A stretch of DNA of 64,000 nt from Brienomyrus brachyistius. Lineage: Eukaryota; Chordata; Actinopteri; Osteoglossiformes; Mormyridae. The notes under the pieces were generated by a model that had not been told where the DNA came from, did not search any database, and worked only from the letters and a program-made list of their open reading frames with translations. The stretch spans positions 186,001 to 250,000 of the forward strand of contig NW_026042468.1 in assembly GCF_023856365.1 (NCBI RefSeq), in the 5' to 3' direction. Shown here one piece after another: positions 21,680-32,204 of this stretch (within the stretch, counting starts at the first letter, position 1; each line of letters starts with the position of its first letter). A program made the translations under genes and the position numbers.

Positions 21680-22345
21680 TGTATTTAATGGTTTTCCATT
21701 TAGGGGGCAGCATGGTGGTGCAGTGGTTAGCACTGTTGCCTCACACCTCTAGGGCCCGGGTTCGAGTCTCCACCTGGGTCACATGTGTGTGGAGTTTGCA
21801 TGTTCTACCCATGTCATCGTGGGGTTTCCTCCGGGTACTCTGGTTTCCCCCACAGTCCAAAAACATGCTGAGGCTAATTGGAGTTGCTAAATTGCCCATA
21901 GGAGTGTATGCGTGAGTGAATAGTGTGTGAGTGTGCCCTGCGATGGGCTGGCCCGCCATCCTGAGTTGTTCCCTGTCTCGTGCCCATTGCTTCCGGGATA
22001 GGCTCCAGACCCCCCGCGATCCAGTAGGATAAGCGGTTTGGAAAATGGATGGATGGATGGACAGTTTTCCATTTGAGGAATTAGCAAAAAACTGCAGTGC
22101 ATGATGGGTAGGATCTAAAGGCTGCCTAACGCCCTTAATTTGTTTGCAATTTCGCCAGGTAGGCTACCTTCTTTAAACTGCGTTTTGCTAGACTACACAT
22201 TTCGAGATGTTTTATTGTAGTCTTGGTAAATATATATATATAGTTTAGCCTAACCCAGCCACTTAAGGGAGCAAGCCAGCTCAGGTAGGTGCCAGTCCCA
22301 AGCCCGGATTAATGGAGAGGGTTGGCGTCAAGAAATAAAGAGAAA
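21680..22345 (-). repeat. dispersed repeat B (inverted relative to 9256-9706), split by a SINE
   Basis: This is the reverse complement of repeat A: AAAAAACTGCAGTGCATGAT, CTTCTTTAAACTGCGTTTTG and GGGTTGGCGTCAAGAAATAA. The SINE at 21702-22063 interrupts it exactly where repeat A has the uninterrupted ATGGAAAACCATTAAATAC, so repeat A shows the empty site. Confidence 0.7.
21702..22063 (+). mobile_element. full-length tRNA-derived SINE with 11-bp target duplication
   Basis: The head GGTGGTGCAGTGGTTAGCAC is a polymerase III A box, and GGGTTCGAGTCTCC is the B box. The body has TGTGTGGAGTTTGCATGTTC and TTTCCCCCACAGTCC, and the tail is GGATAAGCGG followed by (TGGA)n. GTTTTCCATTT flanks both ends (21691-21701 and 22064-22074), the expected target-site duplication. 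Such SINEs depend on a LINE partner with a matching 3' tail. Confidence 0.92.
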
Positions 22346-22904
22346 TAAAGACAACTAATACTCCTAGTTTGCGAGATCTGACTGCAATGGCAGCACTGCT
22401 ACAAGGGTGTGGATAAATCTATACAAATATCACCTGCATGCACATTACTTCTTTTACAATAACCAACTCCTGATCCATACTGTTAGTCGTGAAAAAAAAA
22501 ACTATCGTGTACATAGAGGCCCTGTGTAAAAAGATAACTGCCAAGGAAAAGATCAAAAACATTTATTTCAAGGATACAAAGTTTTTATGGTCATGTACAG
22601 TGTACAGTGCAATTCTTATTTGATTAACTTGAATGTCTCCACAGACTAGACGATTAAACAAATAAAGCAGCGCAACATTACAATAACTAATAACAAATAA
22701 ACAAAGCTCACGAGTACTATTACAGTATTTATATCATTTATTTAAACTTAATTTTACCAGGTAAATTAACTACAAAGCAGTTACCACTGCTTTACCTGCT
22801 TCTCGGGAGAAATAGCAGATATACGTCATGTATGTGACTAAATTCTTAAGCCAATAAGGGCAAAGTTGTGTCGTAATGGAGGCGGATCCAGTTTGTGCAG
22901 CCGG
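22346..22904. other. no gene recognised
   Basis: AT-rich unique-looking sequence up to the left edge of the array region. No exon, tRNA or known element was found. Confidence 0.4.
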
Positions 22905-23360
22905 TTAAAGACACTACGGGCATGTAAATGGAGAACGAAATTATAGTTATAATTCGGCGTGTTCGCGAAAACGACTTCATTTATTTTCTTATTGATTTAT
23001 CGACAGACCATCATACTTTTTAGACGTTATAATAACAACACTCTATTGATCCCCAAAGAGAGAAATTCTCTCCTTGCCTGCCCCCTCTTACTGTCCATGA
23101 TACACAAGCACATATGTAGAAAAACGTCAGCTTGGAAGCCAAGGCTGGACTTAACCTACTCTATTCTGGTATTCTGTTCTCCCAAGTAAGGCATCTCAAG
23201 TTCGAATCCAACTTCCGACAAAAGTTCTTCAATCGCTACAGCACAATTTGAGCCACTGATCGGCTTTAATTGCTTTGTTTTATTTTTGCGTTTCAGGCAA
23301 AACTACATAACACTTAAAGACACTACGGGCATGTAAATGGAGAACGAAATTATAGTTATA
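22905..23360. repeat. 47-bp direct repeats enclosing a proto-array segment
   Basis: TTAAAGACACTACGGGCATG and the next 27 bases occur identically at 22905-22951 and 23314-23360. The enclosed 362 bp starts with GCGTGTTCGCGAAAACG, the same sequence that opens every array core. A long direct repeat at both ends fits insertion with repair-driven duplication of flanking DNA. Confidence 0.8.
22957..23112 (+). repeat. ancestral-like copy of the core start sequence
   Basis: It matches the first about 115 bp of each core but retains two pieces absent from them. CATCATAC follows TCGACAGAC, and about 30 bp (AAAGAGAGAAATTCTCTCC and on) lies between two CCCC runs after CTATTGAT. TATTGATCCCCAAAGAG looks like the complement of a LINE 3' end. 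The missing pieces in the array copies are best explained as deletions at short repeats. Confidence 0.75.
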
Positions 23361-23601
23361 GCGAATCTCCTACACACAATACCAAGGTTACCGAACTTTG
23401 GTCAGCTGGCCGGAGTGAGACGTTCAATTCCCGTAAGATTTCTTTGCGCCAGCCTGAGAGTCTGAAAACACGTCACACCAGATGCATGAGAGATGGAAAC
23501 CTGGGATATTCAGTCGAATCAGATCAAATATGATGCTAAGTTAGTACTAAGTTAAAATATGTTCCGCACTTGTAACATGCACCCATGATTTGGAACAGCA
23601 G
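23361..23601. repeat. left flank of the array, partly shared with linkers
   Basis: From about 23479 (CACACCAGATGCATGAGAGA) to 23601 this sequence recurs, inverted, in the linkers (for example 28152-28276). It is the original flank of the transposon at 23602, so the linkers contain captured flanking DNA. Positions 23361-23478 are unique in the window. Confidence 0.7.
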
Positions 23602-23964
23602 CATACCTGTCAAGGTTTGGATTTGAAAATAAAGGAAATTTTCCGGCACCCGCCGTGAGCCATCCGCAACCAGGCTCCAGTATCCCTTACATTTTAAGAC
23701 AGGAAATATAAAATAATATAAATTATATAAAATATAATATAAATATAAATATAAATATATAAAATATATAAAATATATTTTTGGCCACAACCGGGATTCG
23801 AACCCCGGTCTCCCGTGTGAAAGGCAGCGATCTTACCACTACACTATCCAGCAACTATATAATATAAGGGAGATTTACGGGAAAATACTAATACGGGAGG
23901 ACGGCGGGAAAGAGAAGTAAAATACGGTAGTTTCCCGGCCAAAACGGGAGACTTGACAGCTATG
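23602..23964. mobile_element. non-autonomous DNA transposon carrying a tRNA-like sequence
   Basis: The ends are CATACCTGTCAAG and, inverted, CATAGCTGTCAAG, giving an imperfect 13-bp terminal inverted repeat. The interior has TTTTCCGGCACCCGCCGTGA near one end and ACGGGAGGACGGCGGGAAAG near the other, with AT-rich sequence and a minus-strand tRNA-Glu-like sequence in the middle. At 363 bp with no ORF it is a MITE. The superfamily is unclear. This is the only copy in the window with both ends intact; the linkers contain truncated and inverted pieces of it. Confidence 0.7.
23782..23853 (-). tRNA. tRNA-Glu (UUC)-like sequence, probably a pseudo-tRNA
   Basis: On the minus strand GGATAGTGTAGTGGTAAGA fits an A box and D arm. 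CTTTCAC is the anticodon loop with UUC. GGTTCGAATCC is a perfect B box, and GGCCA ends the sequence. The acceptor stem has at least two mismatched pairs, the anticodon stem is imperfect, and the T stem has an extra or mismatched G. It probably derives from a tRNA and may keep promoter boxes. Here the anticodon stem reads GGCAGCG on the plus strand, where the later copies have GGCGGCG. It lies inside the transposon at 23602-23964. Confidence 0.5.
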
Positions 23965-24130
23965 GCTGTCTCTGGCCACGCCCCCTACAGTCGGTCCGGC
24001 CCCTGTTCGCGTGTTCGCGAAAACGACTTCATTTATTTTCTTATTGATTTATCGACAGACTTTTTAGACGTTATAATAACAACACTCTATTGATCCCCCT
24101 CTTACTGTCCATGATACACAATGACGAGAC

Positions 24131-26348
24131 ATGGCCAGAGACAGCCTGCTGACCATCAAAAGAAAACAACTGGATGTGCATGTCAGGTATTGGGTGAATT
24201 ATGAGAATGGCTCTCGAGTGCAGTCCTGGTTCTGGGATCACAGTACATGAGCCACTCCACCGCTGAAGACTTACTGGAGAAGTTTAAGGTAAGCCATTCA
24301 ATAACATTTAAACTCATTAACGAACCCATGATTTTTAAATATCCATGGTTTATCTTTACATGTGTTTAAATGGGAGAACCATATTTATTGGTAAGCATAT
24401 TTTAAAGATTTTATTGCTGCTTCATGGCTTTTGCTGCAAAAAAAATAGTTCATTGAGGAAATAGAATGTTTAAGTGTTGTGTAGCAACATGTACAGCTGT
24501 TGTACAGGCAAAAACTCTGGCTCAGTCCAAAGGAGGTGGATATAGGAATGGCTGTCATCAAGGTGGGACTTCTGTGAATTCACTGGTATCTTTACATACA
24601 AATGTATCAAACAATTGTGAAGTAAAAAATATGTGAATAACATGGAGTTTGAGCTGGTTTGATATGTACAGCTGAGGTAGTGTTAACCTTGGGCTGAGTG
24701 TGCAGAAAGATTCTGGAAATTTGACAAACCATCTTTTTGTCAGAGACAGTCAGGAGCCAAAGGCAGTGGAAGTGACCTTGGTGTCCTTCAGATTAAAAAA
24801 AATTGCCAGATTGTGCTCTCAAAAATGTGCAAAAAGGCCTTGGATAAATGCCCTCTGAAGTACTCGATTGTACATGAGATGACGTGCTTGGACCCAAACA
24901 AAATGCACACCAGCCAGATAACTGCCAGCAGAAAAGGAGAAATCTCATGCAGAAGTTTGCGCAGGAGAATCGGTTGGCAGGCAGGATATCTGCTGGTAAA
25001 TCATAGGATAAGAATAGGATAGTTCAGAATATTATTTTTAAATTATGCTTTTCTTTTTTCACATCTAACTGAATCAGGGACGGATTACAAACCGGGTTAG
25101 CGGGGCCGCTGCCCAGGGGCCCTTGGGGTGCAGGGGGCCCGTGGGCCCCAAGCCCAAAACAATTTGCAACGCTTATCAGCAATGTATTTTCGTTTGTCTA
25201 TTTTAGAGGGCCTACATTCTTTGATCCTCTGCCTACAAGGTCCCCTGACCCTATAGGGAGGGTGTTTGGCTGCCAAGGGCCCTTGACTTGTGGTGGTTGT
25301 GGTGGTGGTGCAGGTGGTGGTGGTGGGGGGGGGCCTCGCGAACGTTTTACCCAGGGGCCCACACAACCCATAATCCGTCCCTGAACTGAATAGTGTTAAC
25401 ACGTAGATTTTAGCAGTATTTAGAAGACCGACTCTTGGTGTTTGAAAAGAAGCATCAGCCCAGTTATATTTTCTTTGATGAGCCTAGAGATATCTCAAGA
25501 TTAAATTAAAATGATTGCACATTTATGGTATCATAGGAAAATTGGGTTATAAATCACTTTCCTATTCTACATGTGATTCTGTGTATTGACATTGTTGATC
25601 TGCATCTAATCTACTGTAATTAATGTAATTACAGGTGATGCAATATCCCAGCAGTCTGATAATCACCTGCACAATGAGGCAAAAGGCTTGGATTTTATAT
25701 CCTTCATTCCTTCAGCACCATCCAAAGTTGATGTCTTTTTACATCAAAAAGTTAGTGGGCCTTATCCTGACCTCTGGATGTTCTGCAAGAACTTGCTGCT
25801 GCTGTCCTATGGGCAAGCCGAAGTGGAACGAATAGAGGTGGAGACCTGCAACTTATCAGAGGAAACAGTTGTTGCACAGAGGCTTATATGCGACCATGTC
25901 AGAGTGTGTGGGGGAGCAACCAAAGCGCCTCTGACCAAAGGTGAAAGATGAGCGAAAAGCAAAAAAGAAAACTTGAGGAACTCAAGAGGAAGAGAGTCTC
26001 ACTGGAAAGTGTATGTGAGAGTTTACAAAAGGATGCTGAGCACATGGCAGAGGAAGCAGAGAGTGCTGCTGGAACCAAAAGGGCAACATTACTTACCAAG
26101 TCCAATACTCTGAGCCGACGAGCGAAGGAGGAGAAAGAGCAGTTGGTGGTCTTAAATGCAGATACTGAAGAATAGGCTACTGAACTGTGACTCCTAACAC
26201 ATCAAGAGTGAATCGGTGGAAACAAAAATATTTAGGTTCTTTGCATTTTTGGAGTATTTTACTTTCTGTGCCTGTTTGTACATTGTTCACAGCCATAATA
26301 CTTTATAATTACAAGGTAGTTTTATGTTAGAGCTCTTGCTCCAATAAA
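24131..26348 (+). pseudogene. decayed hAT-like transposase-derived gene, core 1
   Basis: Three exon-like blocks are visible. Exon a (24131-24288) starts MARDSLLTIKRKQLDVHVRY and after a 1-bp frameshift continues SHSTAEDLLEKFK to a GTAAGC donor. Exon b (24744-24995) carries VLSKMCKKALDKCPLKYSIV and HEMTCLDPNKMH, a second frameshift near 24914, then NLMQKFAQENRLAG and GTAAAT. Exon c (from 25635) has LDFISFIPSAPSKVDVFL, PYPDLWMFCKNLLLLSYGQA and EVER. The last two resemble the C-terminal dimerisation region of hAT transposases, but the GFS-x-NK segment that normally follows ER is absent. The frame ends at TGA (25949), overlapping the ATG of a 75-codon coiled-coil frame (SEKQKRKLEELKRKR). AATAAA lies at 26343. 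The central catalytic part of the protein is missing. Related fish proteins are recalled from memory, not searched. Confidence 0.6.
25075..25383. mobile_element. 309-bp hAT-type MITE nested in the pseudogene intron, core 1
   Basis: Both ends carry the 13-bp inverted repeat CAGGGACGGATTA, followed by related CCCAGGGGCCC blocks. An 8-bp target duplication, AACTGAAT, flanks it at 25067-25074 and 25384-25391. CAGGG ends with an 8-bp duplication are the hallmark of hAT elements. The interior is GC-rich with a GGTGGT tract and a poly-G run and has no ORF of its own. It lies between the exon b donor and the exon c acceptor. Confidence 0.92.
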
Positions 26349-26375
26349 TATGTGCCTTGTAATTAACTAAATTCT

Positions 26376-27224
26376 AGGCTATTCAGTTTTTTTTGCCCTC
26401 GTGATGGTCGTGGGTTGTGAAAAAAGCCTTCTTCTTAGGGGTACCGCTGGGGCCAGCCGGGCGTATGTCGTGGCTTCAGTGAGTACTTATGTTTGTCATG
26501 CTGCCTGTGTACTTTATAGCGGCACAACATATTTCTGCAAATTGCATGCGTCAAATTGTCTGTCTCTCTTAAAAAATATGAAGTGTCACCAAAATTTTAA
26601 ACGGGGAATCAATCTCAATGAAAAATATTCGTCAAGTAACGTTTCTAAAATAATATAGACATACTAATAATTATATATTAATAAATCGGATGAACGATGC
26701 ATCCCAAATTGTATCCGCTGCGCACTTCTTAATCAGGGCAATCGCATCGTGGAGGTTTCTGCAGACGCCCAAAAAGACTTACTTAAGAAAACTGTTGCAT
26801 GATAATTTGTACCATTTTCAAGGGTGGGGGGCGTGCAGTAGATGCCCCCTTTATTTTTGTGCTTCTGCCGTTCAAACCGAGCAGCACTGAGTTTGTCATG
26901 GCACCTGACGCCAAATCTACTGCTTAGCTGCTACAGACAGAACTATCTTCAAATCACCACTAGGGGGTGTCAATGCTGCAGCTTCGTTCTATGGTTGATC
27001 TTTTTCAAAGACAGTTTTTTTTCTCTCTCTCCACATAATCAACTTAACTGATTAGCGTGCTTTCATAGTAATGGTTTTTAATCCGTGTTAATCTTCTGAA
27101 CAATGACTAGTAAAGGTTCTATGAGGTTGTCCTACTTACTATGGATTTTAAGTTTTTTATCAAGGTGTTAAAACGTACCACAGTTGCCAGTCCTGTGTTT
27201 TATGTCTAGCAATTTGTACAGTTT
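26376..27224 (+). other. 3' part of core 1, no gene recognised
   Basis: This 850-bp tail is present in all eight cores. The small ORFs in it (starting about 26401, 26690 and 26842) have no recognisable domain and look incidental. It contains CCACTAGGGGGTGTC at 26957, close to the CTCF core motif. Its last about 65 bp continue into LINE-like sequence beyond core 8, so that part derives from a LINE 3' region. Confidence 0.5.
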
Positions 27225-27287
27225 GCGTGTTCGCGAAAACGACTTCATTTATTTTATAATATATATATATATATTATATTATATAGT

Positions 27288-27359
27288 TGCTGGATAGTGT
27301 AGTGGTAAGATCGCCGCCTTTCACACGGGAGACCGGGTTTCGAATCCCGGTTGTGGCCA
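27288..27359 (+). tRNA. tRNA-Glu (UUC)-like, linker 1, plus copy
   Basis: Opposed to the minus copy 1.3 kb downstream. It has CCGGGTTTCGAATCCCGG, a G to T change in the T arm that breaks the B box. It is followed by GAAACAACTGC instead of the AT-rich transposon sequence. Confidence 0.45.
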
Positions 27360-28644
27360 GAAACAACTGCTATCACAACTAGAGATTGATGAGGTACAAC
27401 ACGATTGCTACGACAAGGGGGAGCCAGGACGACAGGTCAGGGGGGAGATATCATCATCCCCACATTCCGAGATTATATACATACATATATTATATACATA
27501 CATATATACATATACATATATATTAGTAGGCTGAATACAAGAGCAGCTGACCTGAGAAATAAGAAATAAGCTAAGCTGGAAACCTGGACCCTCCGAATGC
27601 GTGAAGTACCCTCAGAAGGTCTACTAGAAGATGTACGTAGAAGACTACTACAGATCAGCTGATCTACACCACAGCAACAGTGATCCTGGAGCCGGACCGT
27701 CTTTGAAGACTCCGTAAATCTCCGTATAATAATATATATCTACGGGAACGATAAAGGAGAAAGATAAAAATAATAAGAGAATAAATAATAAGAGAAAAAT
27801 AGAATAGTTCTCGTCATTAGTGAACGTGTGTATCGTGGACAGTAATCAATAGTAATCAATGTTATTATAACGTCTAAAAAGTCTGTCGATAAATCAATAA
27901 GAAAATAAATGAAGTCGTTTTCGCGAACAGGGGCCGGACCGACTGTAGGGGGCGTGGCCAGAGACAGCCTGCTGACCATATATTTTATATATTTATATTT
28001 ATATTATATTTTATATAATTTATATTATTTTATATTTCCTGTCTTAAAATGTAAGGGATACTGGAGCCTGGTTGCGGTGGTGGGATGGCTCACGGCGGGT
28101 GCCGGAAAATTTCCTTTATTTTCAAATCCAAACCTTGACAGGTATGCTGCTGTTCCAAATCATGGGTGCATGTTACAAGTGCGGAACATATTTTAACTTA
28201 GTACTAACTTAGCATCATATTTGATCTGATTCGACTGAATATCCCAGGTTTCCATCTCTCATGCATCTGGTGTGACGGGAACGAGAAAGGAGAAAGCAGA
28301 GAACAAGAACAAGATTTGTAAATGGGACCCCCGGCATGAAAAATAGAATAGTTCTCGTCATTAGTGAACATGTGTCTCGTCATTGTGTATCATGGACAGT
28401 AAGAGGGGGATCAATAGAGTGTTGTTATTATAACGTCTAAAAAGTCTGTCGATAAATCAATAAGAAAATAAATGTGATTTGAAAATAAAGGAAATTTTCC
28501 GGCACCCGCCGTGAGCCATCCCACCACCGCAACCAGGCTCCAGTATCCCTTACATTTTAAGACAGGAAATATAAAATAATATAAATTATATAAAATATAA
28601 TATAAATATAAATATAAATATATAAAATATATAAAATATATTTT

Positions 28645-28716
28645 TGGCCACAACCGGGATTCGAACCCCGGTCTCCCGTGTGAAAGGCGGCGATCTTACC
28701 ACTACACTATCCAGCA
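28645..28716 (-). tRNA. tRNA-Glu (UUC)-like, linker 1, minus copy
   Basis: Has GGCGGCG where the copy at 23782 has GGCAGCG. It is otherwise identical. Confidence 0.5.
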
Positions 28717-28993
28717 ACTATATAATATAAGGGAGATTTACGGGAAAATACTAATACGGGAGGACGGCGGGAAAGAGAAGTAAAATACGGTAGTTTCCCG
28801 GCCAAAACGGGAGACTTGACAGCTATGGCTGTCTCTGGCCACGCCCCCTACAGTCGGTCCGGCCCCTGTTCGCGTGTTCGCGAAAACGACTTCATTTATT
28901 TTCTTATTGATTTATCGACAGACTTTTTAGACGTTATAATAACAACACTCTATTGATCCCCCTCTTACTGTCCATGATACACAATGACGAGAC

Positions 28994-31211
28994 ATGGCCA
29001 GAGACAGCCTGCTGACCATCAAAAGAAAACAACTGGATGTGCATGTCAGGTATTGGGTGAATTATGAGAATGGCTCTCGAGTGCAGTCCTGGTTCTGGGA
29101 TCACAGTACATGAGCCACTCCACCGCTGAAGACTTACTGGAGAAGTTTAAGGTAAGCCATTCAATAACATTTAAACTCATTAACGAACCCATGATTTTTA
29201 AATATCCATGGTTTATCTTTACATGTGTTTAAATGGGAGAACCATATTTATTGGTAAGCATATTTTAAAGATTTTATTGCTGCTTCATGGCTTTTGCTGC
29301 AAAAAAAATAGTTCATTGAGGAAATAGAATGTTTAAGTGTTGTGTAGCAACATGTACAGCTGTTGTACAGGCAAAAACTCTGGCTCAGTCCAAAGGAGGT
29401 GGATATAGGAATGGCTGTCATCAAGGTGGGACTTCTGTGAATTCACTGGTATCTTTACATACAAATGTATCAAACAATTGTGAAGTAAAAAATATGTGAA
29501 TAACATGGAGTTTGAGCTGGTTTGATATGTACAGCTGAGGTAGTGTTAACCTTGGGCTGAGTGTGCAGAAAGATTCTGGAAATTTGACAAACCATCTTTT
29601 TGTCAGAGACAGTCAGGAGCCAAAGGCAGTGGAAGTGACCTTGGTGTCCTTCAGATTAAAAAAAATTGCCAGATTGTGCTCTCAAAAATGTGCAAAAAGG
29701 CCTTGGATAAATGCCCTCTGAAGTACTCGATTGTACATGAGATGACGTGCTTGGACCCAAACAAAATGCACACCAGCCAGATAACTGCCAGCAGAAAAGG
29801 AGAAATCTCATGCAGAAGTTTGCGCAGGAGAATCGGTTGGCAGGCAGGATATCTGCTGGTAAATCATAGGATAAGAATAGGATAGTTCAGAATATTATTT
29901 TTAAATTATGCTTTTCTTTTTTCACATCTAACTGAATCAGGGACGGATTACAAACCGGGTTAGCGGGGCCGCTGCCCAGGGGCCCTTGGGGTGCAGGGGG
30001 CCCGTGGGCCCCAAGCCCAAAACAATTTGCAACGCTTATCAGCAATGTATTTTCGTTTGTCTATTTTAGAGGGCCTACATTCTTTGATCCTCTGCCTACA
30101 AGGTCCCCTGACCCTATAGGGAGGGTGTTTGGCTGCCAAGGGCCCTTGACTTGTGGTGGTTGTGGTGGTGGTGCAGGTGGTGGTGGTGGGGGGGGGCCTC
30201 GCGAACGTTTTACCCAGGGGCCCACACAACCCATAATCCGTCCCTGAACTGAATAGTGTTAACACGTAGATTTTAGCAGTATTTAGAAGACCGACTCTTG
30301 GTGTTTGAAAAGAAGCATCAGCCCAGTTATATTTTCTTTGATGAGCCTAGAGATATCTCAAGATTAAATTAAAATGATTGCACATTTATGGTATCATAGG
30401 AAAATTGGGTTATAAATCACTTTCCTATTCTACATGTGATTCTGTGTATTGACATTGTTGATCTGCATCTAATCTACTGTAATTAATGTAATTACAGGTG
30501 ATGCAATATCCCAGCAGTCTGATAATCACCTGCACAATGAGGCAAAAGGCTTGGATTTTATATCCTTCATTCCTTCAGCACCATCCAAAGTTGATGTCTT
30601 TTTACATCAAAAAGTTAGTGGGCCTTATCCTGACCTCTGGATGTTCTGCAAGAACTTGCTGCTGCTGTCCTATGGGCAAGCCGAAGTGGAACGAATAGAG
30701 GTGGAGACCTGCAACTTATCAGAGGAAACAGTTGTTGCACAGAGGCTTATATGCGACCATGTCAGAGTGTGTGGGGGAGCAACCAAAGCGCCTCTGACCA
30801 AAGGTGAAAGATGAGCGAAAAGCAAAAAAGAAAACTTGAGGAACTCAAGAGGAAGAGAGTCTCACTGGAAAGTGTATGTGAGAGTTTACAAAAGGATGCT
30901 GAGCACATGGCAGAGGAAGCAGAGAGTGCTGCTGGAACCAAAAGGGCAACATTACTTACCAAGTCCAATACTCTGAGCCGACGAGCGAAGGAGGAGAAAG
31001 AGCAGTTGGTGGTCTTAAATGCAGATACTGAAGAATAGGCTACTGAACTGTGACTCCTAACACATCAAGAGTGAATCGGTGGAAACAAAAATATTTAGGT
31101 TCTTTGCATTTTTGGAGTATTTTACTTTCTGTGCCTGTTTGTACATTGTTCACAGCCATAATACTTTATAATTACAAGGTAGTTTTATGTTAGAGCTCTT
31201 GCTCCAATAAA
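28994..31211 (+). pseudogene. decayed hAT-like gene, core 2
   Basis: Same exon blocks and same two frameshifts as core 1; no difference noticed in the coding parts. The coiled-coil frame ends at 31038. Confidence 0.6.
29938..30246. mobile_element. hAT-type MITE, core 2
   Basis: Same insertion site and same AACTGAAT duplication as in core 1, so it is a duplicated copy and not a separate insertion. Confidence 0.92.
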
Positions 31212-32150
31212 TATGTGCCTTGTAATTAACTAAATTCTAGGCTATTCAGTTTTTTTTGCCCTCGTGATGGTCGTGGGTTGTGAAAAAAGCCTTCTTCTTA
31301 GGGGTACCGCTGGGGCCAGCCGGGCGTATGTCGTGGCTTCAGTGAGTACTTATGTTTGTCATGCTGCCTGTGTACTTTATAGCGGCACAACATATTTCTG
31401 CAAATTGCATGCGTCAAATTGTCTGTCTCTCTTAAAAAATATGAAGTGTCACCAAAATTTTAAACGGGGAATCAATCTCAATGAAAAATATTCGTCAAGT
31501 AACGTTTCTAAAATAATATAGACATACTAATAATTATATATTAATAAATCGGATGAACGATGCATCCCAAATTGTATCCGCTGCGCACTTCTTAATCAGG
31601 GCAATCGCATCGTGGAGGTTTCTGCAGACGCCCAAAAAGACTTACTTAAGAAAACTGTTGCATGATAATTTGTACCATTTTCAAGGGTGGGGGGCGTGCA
31701 GTAGATGCCCCCTTTATTTTTGTGCTTCTGCCGTTCAAACCGAGCAGCACTGAGTTTGTCATGGCACCTGACGCCAAATCTACTGCTTAGCTGCTACAGA
31801 CAGAACTATCTTCAAATCACCACTAGGGGGTGTCAATGCTGCAGCTTCGTTCTATGGTTGATCTTTTTCAAAGACAGTTTTTTTTCTCTCTCTCCACATA
31901 ATCAACTTAACTGATTAGCGTGCTTTCATAGTAATGGTTTTTAATCCGTGTTAATCTTCTGAACAATGACTAGTAAAGGTTCTATGAGGTTGTCCTACTT
32001 ACTATGGATTTTAAGTTTTTTATCAAGGTGTTAAAACGTACCACAGTTGCCAGTCCTGTGTTTTATGTCTAGCAATTTGTACAGTTTGCGTGTTCGCGAA
32101 AACGACTTCATTTATTTTATAATATATATATATATATTATATTATATAGT

Positions 32151-32204
32151 TGCTGGATAGTGTAGTGGTAAGATCGCCGCCTTTCACACGGGAGACCGGG
32201 GTTC
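32151..32204 (+). pseudogene. truncated tRNA-like copy, linker 2
   Basis: Breaks off at GGGGTTC, losing the 3' quarter and about five more bases up to AACTGC. Confidence 0.6.

Larger units (their letters stand above)
27225..28871. repeat. linker 1 (1647 bp), subtype A
   Basis: Order: core-start sequence, (TA)n, plus-strand tRNA-like copy, an unrecognised 370-bp block (CAACTGCTATCACAACTAGA onward), and a GC-rich block GCGAACAGGGGCCGGACC. Then comes the inverted half transposon (27978-28143) with captured flank to 28276, an inverted core-start copy, and a transposon copy lacking its first end (about 28473-28827) with the minus-strand tRNA-like sequence. The two transposon pieces form a stem of about 160 bp around a 340-bp loop. 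Diagnostic states: intact plus tRNA, AATCAATAGTAATCAATG, GGGGGATCAATAGAG. Confidence 0.85.

Noticed and set aside
25097..25402. 101-codon minus-strand ORF repeated in most cores
   Set aside because: It lies almost entirely inside the hAT-type MITE and its Thr run comes from the GGTGGT tract.
27909..28196. 95-codon ORF starting MKSFSRTGAG in the linkers
   Set aside because: It spans inverted transposon pieces and AT-rich sequence, shows no domain, and is lost in linker 5.
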